Shown piece after piece: positions 8,301 to 16,366 of a DNA stretch of 37,396 nucleotides (positions are counted from its first letter, which is position 1; each line of letters opens with the position of its first letter). Both the position numbers and the translations under genes were made by a program. The stretch lies in assembly GCA_944387285.1 (NCBI GenBank), contig CALXEH010000020.1, positions 1 to 37,396 of the forward strand. Reading direction: 5' to 3'. The notes beneath the pieces were generated by a model, which saw only the letters and a list, made by a program, of their open reading frames with translations, did not search any database and was not told where the DNA came from. Source of the stretch: an uncultured Oscillospiraceae bacterium (lineage in GTDB: Bacteria > Bacillota > Clostridia > Oscillospirales > Oscillospiraceae).

Positions 8301-9254
8301 CGCGCCTATCTCCGTCAGCCTGTCCGTCATCGCAGAAAGCCCCGTCGTCTCCACGTCAAAGGCCACGAACTCGCAGTCGAGCAGGTTCCCGCACCTGCCG
8401 CGCACCGCGGGACGTTCCTCAAGATCGTTTACATAATACCCTTCCAGGCCGTAGATGATCTTGACGCCGTATTTCTTGCCGAACTTGGACATCTCCGGGA
8501 AGGCCTGCGCCGTGCCGTGGTCGGTCACCGCTATCGCCCTGTGGCCCCAGTACGACGCGCGCTTGACGGCCTTCTCTATGTCCGTGAGCGCGTCCAGCGT
8601 CGAGTAGCGCGTGTGCAGGTGCAGCTCCACGCGCTTTTCCTTCGCCTCGTCCGGCCTTATGTCCGGTTCGCCGAGGATTATCGAGTACGGCTCGAGCACC
8701 ATGTCGTTGTCGAACTTGTTATAGGTCACGCGGCCGCGGACTATGAGCGTCTGCCCCGCCTTTATCTTCCCGAGTACCGCGGCGTCCTCCGTCTTGTCGA
8801 AGAACTTGTTCACACGGATACTGCCGGTATAATCCGTCATGTCGAAGGACAGCACCGAGGCCCCGCGCTTTTGTATCTCGCGGTTGTTCACGGCGAAGAC
8901 CTCGCCCTTCACCGTCACCGTGCCGCTCTCGAGGTTTATCTCGCCCATGCTCGCAAGCTTCGGCTCCTTGAGGCCCTTGCCGTAGAGCAGCTTTGACGCC
9001 TGCTTGTCCGAGTGCGCGTAGTCGGCGTCTATCTTCACGGAGAAAAAGCCGAATTCCTCCGCCAGCTCCTGCTCTATCAGCTCCAGCTCCTGCGGCGCAG
9101 GCATGCGGGCAAAGCTGGCCTCGACCCGCATCGTATATGCGTCCTCGTCCACCGTAGCGGCGCTCACCGTGGCCTTGTCCAGCCCGCCGCACATCCCGGA
9201 CAGGCCCTCACAGCCCGGGAACAGCTCCAAAAAACCCAGGCTCTTTCCGCTCAT
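5313..9254 (-). CDS. polC: DNA polymerase III alpha subunit, PolC type
   Basis: This is the main replicative polymerase of low-GC Gram-positives, with built-in 3'-5' proofreading. Order in about 1313 residues: an OB-fold region (VKGEVFAVNNREIQKRG, about 115-195), the PHP domain opening with ELHLHTRYSTLDAL (about 210), a DEDDh exonuclease inserted in PHP (FDVETTG near 296, later IIAHNASFD and HRAFDDAE), a four-Cys cluster (CPKC, then CPDCGEKM, about 780-815), and the polymerase site PDIDLNFSGEYQ (about 836). It is about 120 residues shorter than B. subtilis PolC, the loss being at the N-terminus. An ATG at 9296 lies inside ispG; the ATG at 9254 overlaps the ispG stop as ATGA and follows GAGGCGGGG, so it is preferred. 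Last gene of the pyrH operon. Confidence 0.97.
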   Translation of the reverse strand: MSGKSLGFLELFPGCEGLSGMCGGLDKATVSAATVDEDAYTMRVEASFARMPAPQELELIEQELAEEFGFFSVKIDADYAHSDKQASKLLYGKGLKEPKLASMGEINLESGTVTVKGEVFAVNNREIQKRGASVLSFDMTDYTGSIRVNKFFDKTEDAAVLGKIKAGQTLIVRGRVTYNKFDNDMVLEPYSIILGEPDIRPDEAKEKRVELHLHTRYSTLDALTDIEKAVKRASYWGHRAIAVTDHGTAQAFPEMSKFGKKYGVKIIYGLEGYYVNDLEERPAVRGRCGNLLDCEFVAFDVETTGLSAMTDRLTEIGAVLFRGGEVKAKFSTFVDPKMPIPANITELTGIRDSDVAGAPSEAEAMRAFLDFVGDRPIIAHNASFDTGFMAAACERSRIRFSPVVLDTLVLSQRLLPELKRHKLDIVSKHLGLPEFNHHRAFDDAEVVARMMEKFIPMLQSHGAERVSDIDGVLHKLAGGGSKKVRHICLLVRNKTGLKNLYKLISASYLEHYSRNPIIPRSLLERHREGLLIGSACEAGEVFDAVLRGAPGAELRKIASFYDYIEVMPLANNRFLVENGTVRDDEGLRDLNRRVARLAAELEKPLVATGDVHFLDPKDEIYRRILQASRKFSDADRENPLYYRTTEEMLEEFAYLGRRTCYDAVVTNPNRIADMCEEIKLLPDGLFPPKIENSAEILKELVYGRMHEIYGENPPEIVTKRVETELGDILSRHYDVIYMSAQKLVADSNAHGYLVGSRGSVGSSIVAYMSGITEVNSLPPHYVCPKCHHTDFESGAGYGCGADMPDKACPDCGEKMKKEGFDIPFETFLGFGGDKVPDIDLNFSGEYQARAHKYTEELFGSDHVFRAGTIGTLAEKTAFGYVKNYLEERGRQVSKAEEARLAMGLVGVKRTTGQHPGGLVVIPQDMEVEDFCPVQHPADDPDSGIITTHFEYHSMEDNLLKLDELGHDDPTMLKMLEDMTGVNVREIPLDDPETMRIFKSPEPLGLGDDDPIIGKTGTIGIPEFGTGFTRQMLVDTQPEQFDILVRLSGFSHGTDVWLGNAKELILSGTASVKETIGCRDDIMLYLISKGMPDKRSFKIMESVRKGRGLPEGAEKEMHDAGVPDWYIGSCRKIKYLFPKAHAVAYVMMAFRIAWFKVHRPLEFYSAYFYRRSQKDAFDAGMMLKGKDFVRRKINEIRGKSDATAKEDDLLTTLEAVYEFYMRGFDFAPMELYECDAVKFLIADERRLRPPFVAISGLGLAAANDLVACRAGSRQFISVEELSLACPKVSQAHLEQLKSIGALGDMPEESQMTLF

Positions 9255-10312
9255 TCCCCCGCCTCGCTCTCTATAAGCTCCATCAGCGCCGCGCACAGCT
9301 CGTGCTCCGGCACCTTCCGCACTATCTCGCCCTTGCGGAACAGCAGGCCGCAGCCCTTGCCGCCCGCCACGCCGTAGTCGGCCTCCCGCGCCTCGCCCGG
9401 GCCGTTCACCACGCAGCCCATCACCGCCACCGTGATGTCCCGGTCAAGGCCCCGGAGCCGCTCCTCCACCTCCTGCGCCAGGCCGATGAGGTCTATCTCC
9501 GTCCGGCCGCAGGTCGGGCAGGACACAAAACGCACGCCGCCCCGCTTCAGGCCCGCCGCCTTGAGTATCTCCACGCCCGCGCGCACTTCCTCCACCGGGT
9601 CCGCCGTCAGCGAGACCCGTATCGTGTCGCCTATGCCCTCCATCAGCAGCGCGCCTATGCCCACCGCCGACTTAATCACCCCGCCGTAGGCCGTACCCGT
9701 CTCCGTCACGCCCAGATGCAGCGGGTACGGCAGCTCCCGCGCCGCCAGCCGGTACGCCTCTACCGTCAGCGGCACCGAGGACGCCTTCATCGACAGCGCG
9801 ATGTCGTCGAACCCGCAGTCGTTGAGCAGTTTTATATGCCCCTTCGCCGACTCCAGCATCGCTTCCGCCGTCGGGTGCCCGTACTTCGCCAGGAGCGGCT
9901 TTTCCAGGCTGCCGCCGTTCACGCCTATGCGTATCGGTATGTTATGTAAACCGCACTCCCTCGCGACCTTGGCCACGTTCTCGGGTTCGCCGATATTGCC
10001 GGGGTTTATGCGGATCTTGTCCGCGCCGCGCTGCGCGGCCTCGACGGCGAGCTTGTAGTCGAAGTGGATATCGGCCACGATGGGCAGGCTCGAGCGCTCT
10101 TTTATGGCGGAGATGGCCCGGGCGGCCTCCATATCCGGCACGGCGAGGCGGACGATATCGCAGCCCGCCGCCGCAAGCGCGGATATCTGCCGCAGCGTGG
10201 CGTCCACGTCCTGGGTCTTGGTGCAGCACATCGACTGAACTGAAACAGGGGCGCCGCCTCCCACGGCGACGCCTCCTACCTTTATTTTTCTGGTTTTTTC
10301 CCTCGTGGTCAT
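9251..10312 (-). CDS. ispG: 4-hydroxy-3-methylbut-2-enyl diphosphate synthase (flavodoxin type)
   Basis: IspG (GcpE) converts methylerythritol cyclodiphosphate to HMBPP, the penultimate MEP-pathway step, using a 4Fe-4S cluster. The 353-residue length is normal for the bacterial form. The N-terminal TIM barrel shows SVQSMCCTKTQDVDAT and GADKIRINPGNIG. The C-terminal cluster domain has CPTCGRTEIDL and MGCVVNGPGEA, which provide three Cys and the Glu ligand known for this enzyme. It overlaps rseP by 4 bp at its start and polC by 4 bp at its end. In B. subtilis proS occupies the slot between rseP and polC; here ispG is in place, with dxr two genes upstream. Confidence 0.97.
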   Translation of the reverse strand: MTTREKTRKIKVGGVAVGGGAPVSVQSMCCTKTQDVDATLRQISALAAAGCDIVRLAVPDMEAARAISAIKERSSLPIVADIHFDYKLAVEAAQRGADKIRINPGNIGEPENVAKVARECGLHNIPIRIGVNGGSLEKPLLAKYGHPTAEAMLESAKGHIKLLNDCGFDDIALSMKASSVPLTVEAYRLAARELPYPLHLGVTETGTAYGGVIKSAVGIGALLMEGIGDTIRVSLTADPVEEVRAGVEILKAAGLKRGGVRFVSCPTCGRTEIDLIGLAQEVEERLRGLDRDITVAVMGCVVNGPGEAREADYGVAGGKGCGLLFRKGEIVRKVPEHELCAALMELIESEAGE

Positions 10313-11355
10313 GTTATCAGCCTCGCAATATCGTTATACATGACGTAGGCCGAGAGCCCCAGCAGCAGCACCATGCCCGCCGCGTGGACATAGCCCTCGT
10401 ACCTCGCCGGGATGCGCCGCCTTGTGAGCAGGTGCACCAGGCCGTTGAGCAGCAGGAAGAATATCCGCCCGCCGTCCAGCGCGGGCAGCGGCAGCAGGTT
10501 CATGACCGCGATGTTCACGGCCACCAGCGCGCCCAGGTAGGCGATATCCGACAGCGCCATCTTCGTCGATTCCGCGCTCTGCCCCACGTCGTTTATGAGG
10601 TCGACGATGCCGACCGGCCCGGCCAGCTCATCCACGCCCACCGTGCCCGCTACGAGGTCGGAGAGCGCGAACCACACCGTCCGCACGAAATCAATCGTAT
10701 TATACCACGAATATTTCAGCGTCGTCCACAGGTTCGCCTCCTCTATGCCGAAGGAAAAGCCGTACATCAGGCCCGAATAGCCCTCGTACTCCTGGGGCGT
10801 GAGCTTGAAGTCCTCGAACTTTATCTTCTCGCCGTCGCGGATGACCACCACGTCGTGCGTCGTGCCGCCGCGCGAGAGTATCGTCGTCACGTTCGAGGCG
10901 AAGTATATCCTGTGCCCGTCGATGGAGTAGATCTCGTCGCCGACCTGCAGGGCGTTCTCGCCCTCGTAGGGGCAGCCGTCCACGAAGTCCGCTATGACCG
11001 GCGAGTAGAAGCCCGCCGCGCTCGAGTAGAGTATGAGCACGATGAGGAAGCCCAGCAGGAAGTTCATGAAACTGCCCGCCACGAGGATGATGAAACGCTT
11101 CCAGCCCGGCTGGCAGGTGAAGCTGCGCGGGTCGCCCGTATCCTCGTCCTCGCCCTCCATGGCGCAGTAGCCGCCTATGGGCAGGCAGCGCAGGGAATAC
11201 AGGGTCTCGCCCTTGCGCTTTTTGAATATCGCCGGGCCCATGCCTATGGCGAACTCGTTCACCTTCACGCCCAGCAGCTTTGCCGCCGAGAAGTGGCCGA
11301 ATTCGTGTATCGCTATCAGGATGCCGAAAAAAATGATCGCGAGGATAATATACAT
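10309..11355 (-). CDS. rseP: Site-2 intramembrane zinc metalloprotease
   Basis: RseP/RasP-type protease cleaves membrane-embedded substrates such as anti-sigma factors and signal-peptide remnants. HEFGH (residues 17-21) in the first helix gives the zinc ligands and catalytic Glu. A PDZ domain (about 115-195) contains VGDEIYSIDGHRI. The C-terminal motif NLLPLPALDGGRIFF supplies the third zinc ligand, and a further helix ends the protein. The length of 348 residues is typical for Gram-positive members with one PDZ domain. Its ATG shares one base with the dxr stop codon, so the two are translated together. Confidence 0.95.
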   Translation of the reverse strand: MYIILAIIFFGILIAIHEFGHFSAAKLLGVKVNEFAIGMGPAIFKKRKGETLYSLRCLPIGGYCAMEGEDEDTGDPRSFTCQPGWKRFIILVAGSFMNFLLGFLIVLILYSSAAGFYSPVIADFVDGCPYEGENALQVGDEIYSIDGHRIYFASNVTTILSRGGTTHDVVVIRDGEKIKFEDFKLTPQEYEGYSGLMYGFSFGIEEANLWTTLKYSWYNTIDFVRTVWFALSDLVAGTVGVDELAGPVGIVDLINDVGQSAESTKMALSDIAYLGALVAVNIAVMNLLPLPALDGGRIFFLLLNGLVHLLTRRRIPARYEGYVHAAGMVLLLGLSAYVMYNDIARLIT

Positions 11356-12500
11356 CAGGAAATACGCTCCCTTACAAATGCGCGGGCCGCCGTGTCCGCC
11401 GCGAGTATGTCCTCGAGCGAGGGCTCCGCAATGAAATCTATGCTGCCGAGAGCCGCGGCAACACAGTCGTATATCTCATTATACCCCAACCGGCGCGCCA
11501 AAAACAGCGCCACCGCCGCCTCGTTCGCCGCGGACAGCACCGCCGGGGCCGTGCCGCCCCGTTTCGCGCAGTCCATCGCCAGCGCCAGGCAGGGCAGTTT
11601 CTCATAGTCCGGCTTCAAAAAGTGCAGGCCCGACAGCGCCGTCATATCCAGCCGCGCCGAGGCCGACTCGCAGCGCTCCGGCCAGGTCAGCGCGTACTGT
11701 ATGGGCAGGGCCATGTCCGGCACGCCCAGCTGCGCTATCACTGTGCCGTCCACCAGCTCCACCGCCGAGTGCACCACGCTCTCGGGGTGGATGAGCACCT
11801 CTATGTCCTCAGGCCGCGCCGAGAACAGGTGCATCGCCTCGATAAACTCCAGGCCCTTGTTCATCATCGTCGCCGAGTCAACGCTTATCTTCGCGCCCAT
11901 CGACCAGTTGGGGTGCTTCACGGCCTGCTCGGGCGTCACGCCCGCCGTCTGCTCGCGGCTCCAGCCCCGGAAAGGCCCGCCCGAGCCCGTCAGCAGTATC
12001 CGCCGAAGCTCTCCGGCTCTGCCGCTTAGACACTGGAATATGGCCGAATGTTCCGAGTCCACCGGCACTATCTCCGCGCCCGTCTCGCGCGCCCGGCGCA
12101 TCACCACCGTGCCTGCGCACACCAGCGTCTCCTTGTTCGCCAGCGCTATGCGCTTTTTCGCCTCTATCGCCGCGAGCGTGGGGCGCAGGCCGACCGCGCC
12201 CGACACCGCCGTCACCACGCAGTCCGCGCCCTCCAGCGACGCCGCCTCGATGAGCCCCGCCTCGCCCGGCGGGCCGACGGTCACGCCCGTGCCCTCCAGC
12301 TCCGCACGCAGCCGCTCGCTCGCGTCCTTGTCGAAGGCCGAGACATATTCCGGCCTCAGGACCTTTATCTGCTCCATGAGCAGCCCGATATTCTTATTCG
12401 TGGTCAGGGCCGCGGCCTTGATGCCCAGCCTCCTGCACACTTCCACGCTCTGGCGGCCTATGCTGCCCGTCGAGCCGAGGATGACGACCTTATCCACCAT
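11355..12500 (-). CDS. dxr: 1-deoxy-D-xylulose 5-phosphate reductoisomerase
   Basis: Dxr makes methylerythritol phosphate from DXP with NADPH, the committed MEP-pathway step. The N-terminal nucleotide-binding motif GSTGSIGRQ lies at about residues 7-15. The metal and substrate residues are in PVDSEHSAIFQCL and SVDSATMMNKGLEFIEA, followed by HPESVVHS. A GTG three codons upstream (12509) is in frame, but GAGGTG is 6 nt before the ATG at 12500, which also fits the family start (MVDKVVILGSTG). Length 381 residues, normal. It sits between cdsA and rseP as in other Firmicutes. Confidence 0.97.
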   Translation of the reverse strand: MVDKVVILGSTGSIGRQSVEVCRRLGIKAAALTTNKNIGLLMEQIKVLRPEYVSAFDKDASERLRAELEGTGVTVGPPGEAGLIEAASLEGADCVVTAVSGAVGLRPTLAAIEAKKRIALANKETLVCAGTVVMRRARETGAEIVPVDSEHSAIFQCLSGRAGELRRILLTGSGGPFRGWSREQTAGVTPEQAVKHPNWSMGAKISVDSATMMNKGLEFIEAMHLFSARPEDIEVLIHPESVVHSAVELVDGTVIAQLGVPDMALPIQYALTWPERCESASARLDMTALSGLHFLKPDYEKLPCLALAMDCAKRGGTAPAVLSAANEAAVALFLARRLGYNEIYDCVAAALGSIDFIAEPSLEDILAADTAARAFVRERIS

Positions 12501-12510
12501 TTCACGCACC

Positions 12511-13332
12511 TCAGGCCATGAAAATAAACATGTACAACATATACGCCGGCGCGACGAAGAGCACGCTGTCGAACCTGTCCAGCACCCCGCCGTGGCCGGG
12601 GAAGATCGTGCCGTAGTCCTTTATCCCGAACTCGCGCTTCACGACGGAAAAGCTCAGGTCGCCCAGCTGGCCGAAGAGGCTGCCCGCGACGCCCATCAGG
12701 AGGATGTTCCCCCAGCCGAGGTCGAGCTGGAACCAGGTCTTCACCACGAGGTGGAACACCACCATGCCCGCCACGCTGCCCGCAAAGCCGCCGATGCAGC
12801 CCGCAACGGTCTTGTTCGGGCTGACCGCCGGGGCCAGCTTGCGCTTTCCAAAGGCCCGGCCCGCGAAAAACGCGCCGGTATCGCTCATGAACGCGCCGAT
12901 AAAGGGCGTGAGCACTATCGCCGGCGAGACGCCGCGCAGTATCACAAGGCAGGCAAAGCCCGCGGCTATACCCGTCGCGGCGAAAAGCCCGGCCATGGCG
13001 GTCCTGAAGCTCAGCTGCCGCTGCCTGCCGTGACTCATCACGGCCATGGCGAAGGTATACACCACCGCGATAAAGCAGGCGGCGGCCATATACAGCCCCG
13101 GATTGGGCGTCCAGCCCTCGCCCAGGCCGATATTCGTGCACATCCAGGCCGCGATGACCGGCATGAGCCACAGGAGCTTCCACTCGTCCTGTCCGACTGC
13201 GTGCATCAGCTCGTAGCAGCCCACGGCCGCCAGCAGCGCGCACAGCACCGCCGTCGCCCAAACGGGCGCCGCCAGCAGCACCAGCAGCAGCGCGGGTATG
13301 CCCAGCGCCGCCACGATAAGTCTCTGCTTCAT
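12511..13332 (-). CDS. cdsA: Phosphatidate cytidylyltransferase
   Basis: CdsA makes CDP-diacylglycerol from phosphatidic acid and CTP, the branch point of phospholipid synthesis, in the membrane. The 273-residue protein has seven or eight predicted helices. The C-terminal signature is intact: SVVKREFGIKDYGTIFPGHG followed by GVLDRFDS, carrying the conserved KR, KD, PGHGG and DRxD residues. The start ATG overlaps the uppS stop by 4 bp. Confidence 0.96.
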   Translation of the reverse strand: MKQRLIVAALGIPALLLVLLAAPVWATAVLCALLAAVGCYELMHAVGQDEWKLLWLMPVIAAWMCTNIGLGEGWTPNPGLYMAAACFIAVVYTFAMAVMSHGRQRQLSFRTAMAGLFAATGIAAGFACLVILRGVSPAIVLTPFIGAFMSDTGAFFAGRAFGKRKLAPAVSPNKTVAGCIGGFAGSVAGMVVFHLVVKTWFQLDLGWGNILLMGVAGSLFGQLGDLSFSVVKREFGIKDYGTIFPGHGGVLDRFDSVLFVAPAYMLYMFIFMA

Positions 13333-14069
13333 TTCTTTATCCCACCAAACCTTCTGTCGCGCCGCCGGTACTCCTCCAGCGCCGCGTCTATGTCCTCAGG
13401 CGTGAAGTCCGGCCAGAGCACGTCCGTGAAAATGAGCTCCGAATACGCCGACTCCCACATGAGGAAGTTCGACAGCCGCATCTCCCCGCCCGGGCGGATG
13501 ACCAGGTCCGGGTCGGGTATGCCCGCCGAAAACATGTAGTTTGAAAAGCCGGCCTCGTCTATCTTCCCGACCCTGCCGGCCTTGTAGTCCTCCGCGTAGC
13601 GCATCGCGGCGCGCACGATCTCGTCGCGCCCGCCGTAGTTGAGGCACACGTTCGCCTGGAAGCCCTCGTAGCGCGTCGATATCTCCGCCGTCTCGTCAAT
13701 GAGCTGCCTCAAGTCCTCCGACAGCACCGCCGGGTCGCCAAGTATCTTGAGCTTTATGTGGTCGCGCTCCATCGTCTCCACCGACTCGCGCAGGTACTTG
13801 CCCAGCAGGTTCATTATCGCCGTGACTTCCTCGGGCGGGCGCTTCCAGTTCTCCGTCGAGAAGGCGTACACCGTCAGGTACTCGATGCCTATGTCCTTGC
13901 AGTAGGTCGCTATGCGCCGGAAGGTCTCCGCGCCCGCGGCGTGGCCCGCCGTGCGCGGCAGGCCGCGCTTTTTCGCCCAGCGGCCGTTGCCGTCCAATAT
14001 GATGGCAATGTGGCGGGGGAGCCGGGCCTCGCCCGTCTCCTCCGCCTTCTTAGTCCTGAATATGGCCAT
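13329..14069 (-). CDS. uppS: Isoprenyl (undecaprenyl) diphosphate synthase
   Basis: This cis-prenyltransferase extends farnesyl diphosphate to the C55 carrier lipid for peptidoglycan and other wall polymers. Motif I HIAIILDGNGRWAKKRG (Asp near 26) binds the diphosphate. VYAFSTENWKRP and, near the C-terminus, DLVIRPGGEMRLSNFLMWES are family signatures. The 246-residue length is normal. It starts 4 bp after the frr stop behind a weak AAGGA. With ispG and dxr in the same operon, isoprenoid precursor supply and its main use in the wall are linked. Confidence 0.97.
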   Translation of the reverse strand: MAIFRTKKAEETGEARLPRHIAIILDGNGRWAKKRGLPRTAGHAAGAETFRRIATYCKDIGIEYLTVYAFSTENWKRPPEEVTAIMNLLGKYLRESVETMERDHIKLKILGDPAVLSEDLRQLIDETAEISTRYEGFQANVCLNYGGRDEIVRAAMRYAEDYKAGRVGKIDEAGFSNYMFSAGIPDPDLVIRPGGEMRLSNFLMWESAYSELIFTDVLWPDFTPEDIDAALEEYRRRDRRFGGIKK

Positions 14070-14073
14070 GTCC

Positions 14074-14628
14074 TTATATCTCGAAGAGCTCTTTTTCCTT
14101 CTTCTCGGCGATCTTGTCGATCTCCTTTATCCAATCGTCCGTCAGCTTCTGCATGTCCTTCTCGGCGATCTTGTAGTCGTCCTCCGTTATCTCCGAGGCC
14201 TTCTTCTGCGCCTTGAACTTGTCCATCGCGTCGCGGCGGATGTTCCTGACGGCGACCTTCGCGTCCTCGGCGTACTTCTTCACCTGCTTGGCCAGCTCCT
14301 TGCGGCGCTCCTCCGTCAGCTGCGGGAACACCAGGCGGATGCTCCTGCCGTCGTTCTGCGGGTTGATGCCCAGGTCGGACGCCAGGATCGCCTTCTCTAT
14401 CGCCTTGAGCGTCGAGGCGTCCCAGGGCTGGATGAGCAGGCTGCGCGGGTCGGGCGTCGATATCGTCGCTATGCCCTGTATCGGAGTCGGCGTGCCGTAG
14501 TACTCCACCTGTATCTGGTCGAGCACCGCCGCGTTCGCACGGCCGGCGCGCACGGAGGCAAAGCTCGTCGAGAGCAGCTCCGAGGTCTTCTTCATTTTCG
14601 CTTCAAATTCTTCATATCCCTTGGCCAT
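14074..14628 (-). CDS. frr: Ribosome recycling factor
   Basis: RRF splits post-termination ribosomes together with EF-G. The 184-residue protein has the expected helical-bundle domain interrupted by the beta domain. Family landmarks are the N-terminal SLLSTSFASVRAGRANAAVLDQ-like stretch, VEYYGTPTPIQGIATI, RSLLIQPWD and the late RKELAKQVKKYAEDAKVAVRNIRRDA. AGGAGG lies 7 nt before the ATG. It follows pyrH with a 19-bp gap, the standard bacterial arrangement. Confidence 0.97.
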   Translation of the reverse strand: MAKGYEEFEAKMKKTSELLSTSFASVRAGRANAAVLDQIQVEYYGTPTPIQGIATISTPDPRSLLIQPWDASTLKAIEKAILASDLGINPQNDGRSIRLVFPQLTEERRKELAKQVKKYAEDAKVAVRNIRRDAMDKFKAQKKASEITEDDYKIAEKDMQKLTDDWIKEIDKIAEKKEKELFEI

Positions 14629-14647
14629 GACAGTTCCTCCTGTTACT

Positions 14648-15364
14648 TTACTTTTTTACTACCGTGCCGACCTTCTCGCCCAGCACGGCGCGGACGATGT
14701 TCTCCGGGTCCTTCAGCGCGAATACGATCACCGGGATGTCATTATCCATGGACAGGCTCGTCGCCGTCGTGTCCATGACCGCGAGATGCTGCGCGAGCAC
14801 CTCGTCATAGCTTATCTTGTCGTACTTCACGGCGCTCTCATCTATCCTCGGGTCAGCCGAGTACACGCCGTCTATGTTCTTCGCCAGCAGGATGGCGTCG
14901 GCCTCTATCTCAGCCGCGCGCAGCACCGCCGCCGTGTCCGTCGAGAAATACGGGCTGCCAGTGCCGCAGGCGAACAGCACCACCCGGCCCTTCGCCAGGT
15001 GCCGCATCGCCCGCAGGCGGATATACGGCTCCGCTATCGAGCGCATCTCGATGGCCGTCTGCACCCGCACGTCCACGCCGTGCTGCTCCATCACGTCCGC
15101 CACCGCAAGGCAGTTCATCACCGTCGCCAGCATGCCCATGTGGTCGGCACGGGTACGCTCTATCTTCCCCTCGCCGTCCTTCACTCCGCGCCAGAAGTTG
15201 CCGCCGCCTATCACGACGCCAACTTCCACGCCCATGTCCACGCACTTCTTGACCGCCTCGCAGACGCTGCCTATCACGCCGAAATCCAGGCCGCTGTGCT
15301 TCTCCCCTGCCAGCGCCTCGCCGCTTATCTTCAGCAGCACGCGCTTGTACACCGGAGTGTCCAT
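14648..15364 (-). CDS. pyrH: UMP kinase
   Basis: PyrH phosphorylates UMP to UDP with ATP, and belongs to the amino-acid-kinase fold. [12 protein letters not shown] near the N-terminus, [26 protein letters not shown] and [20 protein letters not shown] are all typical. Possible in-frame starts lie at 15373 (GTG), 15370 and 15364 (ATG). GAGG is 8 nt before 15364 and too close to the others, so 15364 is preferred, giving 238 residues. It is first in the operon here; rpsB and tsf, its usual upstream neighbours, are absent. Confidence 0.96.
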   Translation of the reverse strand: MDTPVYKRVLLKISGEALAGEKHSGLDFGVIGSVCEAVKKCVDMGVEVGVVIGGGNFWRGVKDGEGKIERTRADHMGMLATVMNCLAVADVMEQHGVDVRVQTAIEMRSIAEPYIRLRAMRHLAKGRVVLFACGTGSPYFSTDTAAVLRAAEIEADAILLAKNIDGVYSADPRIDESAVKYDKISYDEVLAQHLAVMDTTATSLSMDNDIPVIVFALKDPENIVRAVLGEKVGTVVKK

Positions 15365-15424
15365 CCCCATCACCTCATGTACCGTTTATTTTAATAGCTT
15401 CCGGCCCCGCTTAAAAGGCCGAAT

Positions 15425-15452
15425 TTGTAAATTTTCTTATCCGACCTATTTT
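15425..15452 (+). promoter_or_regulatory. Candidate promoter of spoIIGA-sigE (weak)
   Basis: TTGTAA (15425-15430) and TATTTT (15447-15452) are 16 bp apart on the plus strand. The -10 overlaps that of the divergent pyrH promoter. In B. subtilis the spoIIG promoter is sigma-A type and Spo0A-dependent, but I found no convincing Spo0A box here. Confidence 0.3.
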
Positions 15453-15477
15453 ACCACAGCCCGCACCGCCTTGTAAA
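15448..15477 (-). promoter_or_regulatory. Candidate promoter of the pyrH-polC operon
   Basis: On the minus strand TTTACA (15477-15472) and TAAAAT (15453-15448) are 18 bp apart. The predicted transcript would have a leader of about 75 nt. The boxes overlap the region from which spoIIGA must be transcribed in the opposite direction. Confidence 0.5.
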
Positions 15478-15515
15478 TGACAATCTCCGCGAGCGCGCGG
15501 GTGTATGCTTTGTCC

Positions 15516-16346
15516 GTGGAGACAATTTACCTTGACAGCCTCTTTGCGCTGAACGCCATCATAGATTATTTCCTGCTGCTGTGCTCGGCAAAGGCCGCCG
15601 GGGCCGTCATACGCCGGCTGCGCCTCGCCCTCGCCGCCGTGCTGGGCGGGCTATGGGCCGTCGCCTGCGTCCTGCCGGGCTTCGATTTCCTGCGCCTTGC
15701 GCCCATGAAGCTCCTGCCCGCCTTATTCATGGCCCTCATCGCCTTCGGCGGCGAGAGGCGCCTCGCGCGCTGTCTCGTCATCTTCCTCGGCGTCTCCGCG
15801 GCCTTCGGCGGCGCCGCCTGGGCCGCCTCCATGCTCGCAGGCGGCGGCATGTACGCCGGGCGAGTCTACCTGCCCGTCTCCATGCGCGTGCTCGTGCTCT
15901 CCTTCGCCCTGTGCTATGCCGCGGTCAGCCTGGTCTTCCGCCGCATCGGCAAGCGGCCCGAGCGCGAGCTGCTCACGCTGGAAGTCACGCTGCGCGGCAG
16001 GAGCCTTGCGCTCCGCGCCCTGCGCGACACAGGCAACGGCCTGTGCGACCCCGTCTCCGGCCGCGACGCCGCCGTCGCCGAGCTCGACGCCCTGCGGCCG
16101 CTGCTGCCCGAGCTCCAAGGCCGCGCCTTCACCGACGCCGCCGCCCTGTTCGGTGAGTTATCCGCCCTCGACGGGCTCCAGGGCCGCGTGACGCTCCTGC
16201 TCTACTCCGCCCTCGGCACGCGAAGCGGGCTGCTCGCCGCGCTCAGGCCAGACTCCGCCGCGCTCGACGGCCGGCCCGCAGACATACTCGTCGGGCTCTA
16301 TCCCGGCCGGCTCTCGCAGGACGGGGATTATGAGGCAATTTTCTGA
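15516..16346 (+). CDS. spoIIGA: Sigma-E processing peptidase SpoIIGA
   Basis: SpoIIGA is the membrane aspartic protease that removes the pro-peptide of sigma-E at the sporulation septum. The N-terminal half is five or six predicted helices beginning [18 protein letters not shown]. The C-terminal protease domain has the active-site motif [11 protein letters not shown] with its catalytic Asp, and later LLYSALG. An ATG at 15477 opens the frame, but homologues begin at the YLD segment, so the GTG at 15516 (about 276 residues) is preferred on alignment; neither start has a clear Shine-Dalgarno. It is followed after 20 bp by sigE, its substrate, as in other spore formers. Confidence 0.92.
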   Translation: METIYLDSLFALNAIIDYFLLLCSAKAAGAVIRRLRLALAAVLGGLWAVACVLPGFDFLRLAPMKLLPALFMALIAFGGERRLARCLVIFLGVSAAFGGAAWAASMLAGGGMYAGRVYLPVSMRVLVLSFALCYAAVSLVFRRIGKRPERELLTLEVTLRGRSLALRALRDTGNGLCDPVSGRDAAVAELDALRPLLPELQGRAFTDAAALFGELSALDGLQGRVTLLLYSALGTRSGLLAALRPDSAALDGRPADILVGLYPGRLSQDGDYEAIF

Positions 16347-16366
16347 TTTGTAAAGGAGGATGCTCA

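Noticed and set aside
6102..8996. Plus-strand open frame of 964 codons opposite polC
   Set aside because: It is rich in Arg, His, Ala and Val with no recognisable motif, and lies fully antisense to a clear polC. It is a by-product of GC-rich third codon positions.
15365..15447. Riboswitch or PyrR-type attenuator in the pyrH leader
   Set aside because: Only a short CGGCC/GGCCG pairing is visible and no terminator-antiterminator pair or known motif.
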